A stretch of 64,000 bases of DNA from Tenrec ecaudatus (taxonomy: Eukaryota; Chordata; Mammalia; Afrosoricida; Tenrecidae). The notes below the pieces were generated by a model. It was given only the letters and a program-made list of their open reading frames with translations. It ran no database searches and was not told the origin of the DNA. The stretch is from contig NC_134546.1 of the NCBI RefSeq assembly GCF_050624435.1, positions 42,177,501-42,241,500 on the forward strand. The letters are read 5' to 3'. Of this stretch, positions 60,435-64,000 are shown piece after piece; positions within the stretch are counted from its first letter, which is position 1, and every line of letters starts with the position of its first letter. A program made the position numbers and the translations under genes.

Positions 60435-62748
60435 TAAAAACAAACAAAAATGATACCAACACTGGGCAAAAGCCACGCAAGGATAGAAAACTACAAACCA
60501 ATATCTCTCATGAACATACATGCAAAAAAACCTCAACAAAATCCTGGCCAATAGAAACCAAAGCATATTTTTTAAAAAATGCATCATGACCAAGAGGGAT
60601 TCATACCAGGGATGCAGGGATAGTTCAACATTCGAAAAACAGTTACTGTAATTCACCACATCAACAAGAAAAAAGACCATATGATCATATCAATTAATGA
60701 GGAAAAAGCATTTGATAACATCCAGCACATTTTCTTAATATAAATTCCCAAGAAAATAGGATTAAAGGAAAAATCCTCATTTAAAGCCATATATAAAAAA
60801 AACCAATAGCTAATATTACCATGGAGAACATACAATTGAACTAGGGAACCCGACAAGTTTCCCTAATAGATCTTATATGTTGAAAAACCTAAGGGATCCA
60901 CACCAGGATAGCTGGAAACAATAGAGGAGTTTAATAGAGTAGTAGGATATAAGATTAACATGCAGAAATCAATTGGGTTCCTATATACCAGTGATGAGAA
61001 TCCAGAAAAATATATTAACGAATCAGTACCATTCACAATCGTCACGCAAAAGCTGAAGTACCTAGGAATAAACCTAACAAAATAACAAAAGACTGGTATG
61101 AAGAAAACTACAGAACATTACAAGAGACCAAAAGGATCTACATAAAAGGAAGAATATTAGATTCGAAGACTCAATATGGTGAAAATGACAATACTATCTA
61201 AAGTAATCAACAAATTCATTGTGATCTCAATCCAAACTCCAGCATCATTCTCTAAAGAAATGAAAACATTGATTACCAACTTCATATGGAAAGGGAAGAA
61301 ATTTAGGAAAGGAAAGAACTCCTGAAGAAGAAAACCAAAGTAGGTGGCTTTGTCCCCCTTGACCTCAAAACCTACTAGACAGCCACAGTTGTCCAAACAG
61401 CCTGGTACTGGTGTGATGATAGACACTCAGACCAATGCATCAGGACAGAATCCCAGAAGTTAAAACATCTGCACACAGACAACTGATTTTTTACAAAGGT
61501 CCAGTAAGTATTAAGTGGGAAGCAGATGCTCTCTTCAATAAATGGTTCTGGAAAAACTGGATATCCATGTGTAGAAAAATGAAATAAATCCCATCTCTCA
61601 CTCCATGCACAAAAACAAACTCAGGGTTAGAAGTAAAACCCCAAACTATCAGGATCATCAGTGAGGGAATTGGGACAAATCTAGGAGACTTACTGCAGGG
61701 ACTATATGGGTTAGTAGAATTAACAAAGGAAACACACCCACAGAAGATAAAATAGATGATTGGGACCTATTGAAAATAAAACGCTCATGTAGATCGATAG
61801 GCTTTATTAAGAGAGTGAAAAGAGAACCAACAGATTGGGAATAGATATTTTGTAACAACATAACAGACGAAGGACTAACTATTAAGATATACAGATTTTA
61901 CAAGGTTGCAACAAGAAAAAAAATAAAACTAATAGTCATCTGAGAAGGTGAGCAAAAGACCTGAATTGGAAATTCCTAAAGGGTGACACTGGAATGGCTA
62001 AAAAAGCTGAGAACAGCAAATGCTGGAGAGGGTGTGGCGGGATAGGAGCTCTTCTCCACTGCTGGTGGATTTGTAAATACATACAGCCACGATGGAAGGC
62101 ACTATGGCATCCTAAACAGATAGAAATCGAACCATTCCATGTTCATTGCAGCAGAGTTCACAATAAAAAGAAGCTGGAAACAGCCTAAATTTCCATCAGA
62201 AGAAGAGTGGATAAAAAAACTCTGTGGGACATGCACATGATAGAGTACAATGCATCCCTAAAATACAATAACAAAACCATCCATGAAACACCTCAACTCA
62301 TGGAAGGATCTGGAAAGCCTTATGCTGAGTCAAGTGAGTCAAGCCAGCCCCCCAATCCTGTCTGAGTCCACTGCGGTAAGAACCAGCACCAGAATGGACG
62401 CAAGCTCAAGCTGTGGGGCAGCCATCCAGGTGAGGAGTCACCAAGTCCACGTGGAAGAAGCACATGAGCTTGTGTGACCTAAGGATGACAATTACAAAAC
62501 TCAAATATAGTGAGGAGAAAAGCACCAGAGGAAAAAAGTATGAACATCCAATCTGTGAAGGACTATGGGGGATGGTGAGAGCCCCAAAGAGGGGAACATG
62601 AGGAGTCGGTACCAAGGGCTTAAGTGGAGAGCAAATATTGAGAATGATGAGGGCAACGAATGTACAAATATGCTTGACACAGTGGATGTATGTATGGATT
62701 GTGATAAGAATTATATGAGCCCCCAATAACATGATTTTTAAAAATTTT
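60435..62748 (+). mobile_element. L1 LINE 3' part, forward strand
   Basis: A 5'-truncated L1. ORF2 remnant from the reverse transcriptase (caccaggatagctgg region; GFIPGMQG and [15 protein letters not shown] readings at 60590-60720) through the C-terminal NSKCWRGCGGIGALLHCWWI block at 61994-62090. A short 3' UTR (about 62330-62740) follows, with the terminus atggattgtgataagaatta and gcccccaataacatga. The 3' UTR lacks most of the ~2 kb seen in the L1s at 10.4 and 41.4 kb. Frames are broken. Confidence 0.85.
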
Positions 62749-62850
62749 TAAAAGGAAAGTAAAAAGTTTAAGATTCTAATATATCGTTAAAATATAGTAT
62801 TTACATTAACCTACATACAAGGAAAGCTTCTGCTGTGTCCGGTTCTGTGA

Positions 62851-63144
62851 TATGATCATTGTTTCAATGCATTTTTCTCGGCACTCTTTTGGAGAAGGTC
62901 CTGCTGTTATCCATGTAACTGGGACTTAAGGAAGTGGAAAATGGCAACGTGCGCATTTGAAAACATTAAGTCTTGCTGCAAAGCCTGTGCTTTTAACATC
63001 TCTGCATCTGGCTTCTCTTCTGTTCAAAGCTCAATCGAGAAACTTCTCAAGGCAGTGAGACGAAGAAGTGATCCAGAAACAATTTTAAATTCCCTAATGG
63101 AGTTGACTTGGCCACGACTTAGACATGATATTGAATACAAGGGG
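62851..63144 (+). CDS. candidate coding exon, unrecognised
   Basis: An open plus-strand stretch begins after the TGA at 62848-62850. It includes an ATG at 62941 and continues in frame to 63231. Up to 63144 the residues look protein-like: charged, varied, with FENIKSCCKACAFNIS and then SIEKLLKAVRRRSDPETIL, followed by ELTWPRLRHDIEYKG. At 63145 the frame meets GTATGT, a plausible splice donor leaving phase 0. A pyrimidine-richer stretch upstream (62870-62910) could serve an acceptor, but no strong AG is obvious. I do not recognise the protein. It may be a real internal exon, a fragment of an old pseudogene, or chance. Confidence 0.3.
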
Positions 63145-64000
63145 GTATGTGCCCTAAAACATGCTGCTTTTATTACAAAACTCTCAAATCCTAAATGTTT
63201 ACCTTTAGGGATTTCTTTGAAAGCTTTTTAGACTACTAAGTGTTATTGTAATAAAGGAGGGATAACAATTTCTATAACTTTAGTCTCTCTGAATCACAAT
63301 CTCTGAAGTTGGGAACCAGCACTGGGTGATGGACAGTTTGGAAACAATAGCCTCAAGTTAAACTCTATGAAGAAACAGAAGCTTGTTCAGTGCCATATTG
63401 ATACTTGTCGTTACGACAGTTGGATACATTTGAGAGAAATGAAAGACTTAAATGAAAACTTAGCGTGCCACCCCTTTCCCCTCCCTCCCACACACAACAC
63501 ACAGAATATTGCCCAGATGCATCCTTGTCAAGGAGAATTCTTTTTAACACTGCCCAGCCAGCTGTTCATAGGAGAAATATGAAACTGTCCGTTCCTATAA
63601 AGATTCTAAAATCTCAGAAGCACCATACATGGTCTCTGTGAATAAAATTGATGTGAAGCAGTGGGTTTTGCAGCAAACTGACCCAATGTATTCCATAGAA
63701 GAAATGTTATACATTTTATAGGTTCCACTTGGTCTCTGAGGAATTAGCGCCCTGGGGATAGATAACATGAATGTATACATTAGCATCTTTTGGGCAAACA
63801 GCTAGAAGCCAAGGGTAGAGCCCACCTCAGGGTAAACAGAATAAAGAAGGTGAATAGTTGTGATTTCCTGAGTGAGTCTTTCATGTCAAAATCACATGTA
63901 TTATGGATATTTTTCTCGAATGATACATTGATATTCTACCTGGCATGTTGGCATGTCACAGTGACTTTTACCATTATAAAGCAAACAATGGAACTTCACA
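63145..64000. other. single-copy DNA, no feature recognised
   Basis: No repeat hallmarks and only short open frames. If the preceding exon is real, this would be intron. Confidence 0.4.

Overview
This is a mammalian, almost certainly afrotherian, genomic window made mostly of layered transposable elements. I see no complete multi-exon host gene and nothing prokaryotic: no operons, no CRISPR, no rRNA or tRNA genes. The best match is a tenrec such as Echinops telfairi. Reasons: (i) tRNA-derived SINEs of the afrotherian type and RTE LINE copies that share a 3' tail; (ii) a 203-bp SPIN-type hAT MITE with a perfect 8-bp target duplication, and among afrotherians SPIN is known to me only from tenrec; (iii) L1 families with characteristic AATAAA-rich 3' ends seen more than ten times here. 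The species call is inference.

Layout. 1-10.4 kb: three RTE pieces, one (2.3-5.0 kb) split by a 5'-truncated L1 and by a solo LTR, then mostly single-copy DNA with SINE remnants and an LTR-like block. 10.4-19.9 kb: one long minus-strand L1 (3' UTR, ORF2, ORF1 and probable 5' UTR), itself hit by a 0.93-kb mariner and a 413-bp solo LTR. 20-29 kb: single-copy DNA, a MIR, an afrotherian SINE, old L1 ends and several copies of a ~500-bp TG...CA repeat. 29.3-30.5 kb: an L1 insertion with internal inversion and clean target duplications. 31-41 kb: nested L1 3' ends, the SPIN element inside a MIR, an RTE interrupted by an L1, and an inverted pair of L1 tails. 41.4-47.3 kb: a second long minus-strand L1, carrying an elongin C (ELOC) retrocopy with an intact 112-codon frame. 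47.9-58.4 kb: mostly single-copy AT-rich DNA plus a cluster of SINEs and LTR-like repeats at 52.2-55.9 kb. 58.5-60.2 kb: a long minus-strand RTE. 60.4-62.75 kb: a plus-strand L1 3' half. 62.75-64 kb: single-copy DNA with one coding-like open stretch ending at a possible splice donor.

The host-derived coding sequence I can name is the ELOC retrocopy. The rest of the coding signal is broken LINE reverse transcriptase, broken L1 ORF1 and a dead mariner transposase. The main interest is in how the insertions were made: target duplications, a junction minisatellite, twin priming, duplicated L1 tails and nesting order. I did not find a new biological system.
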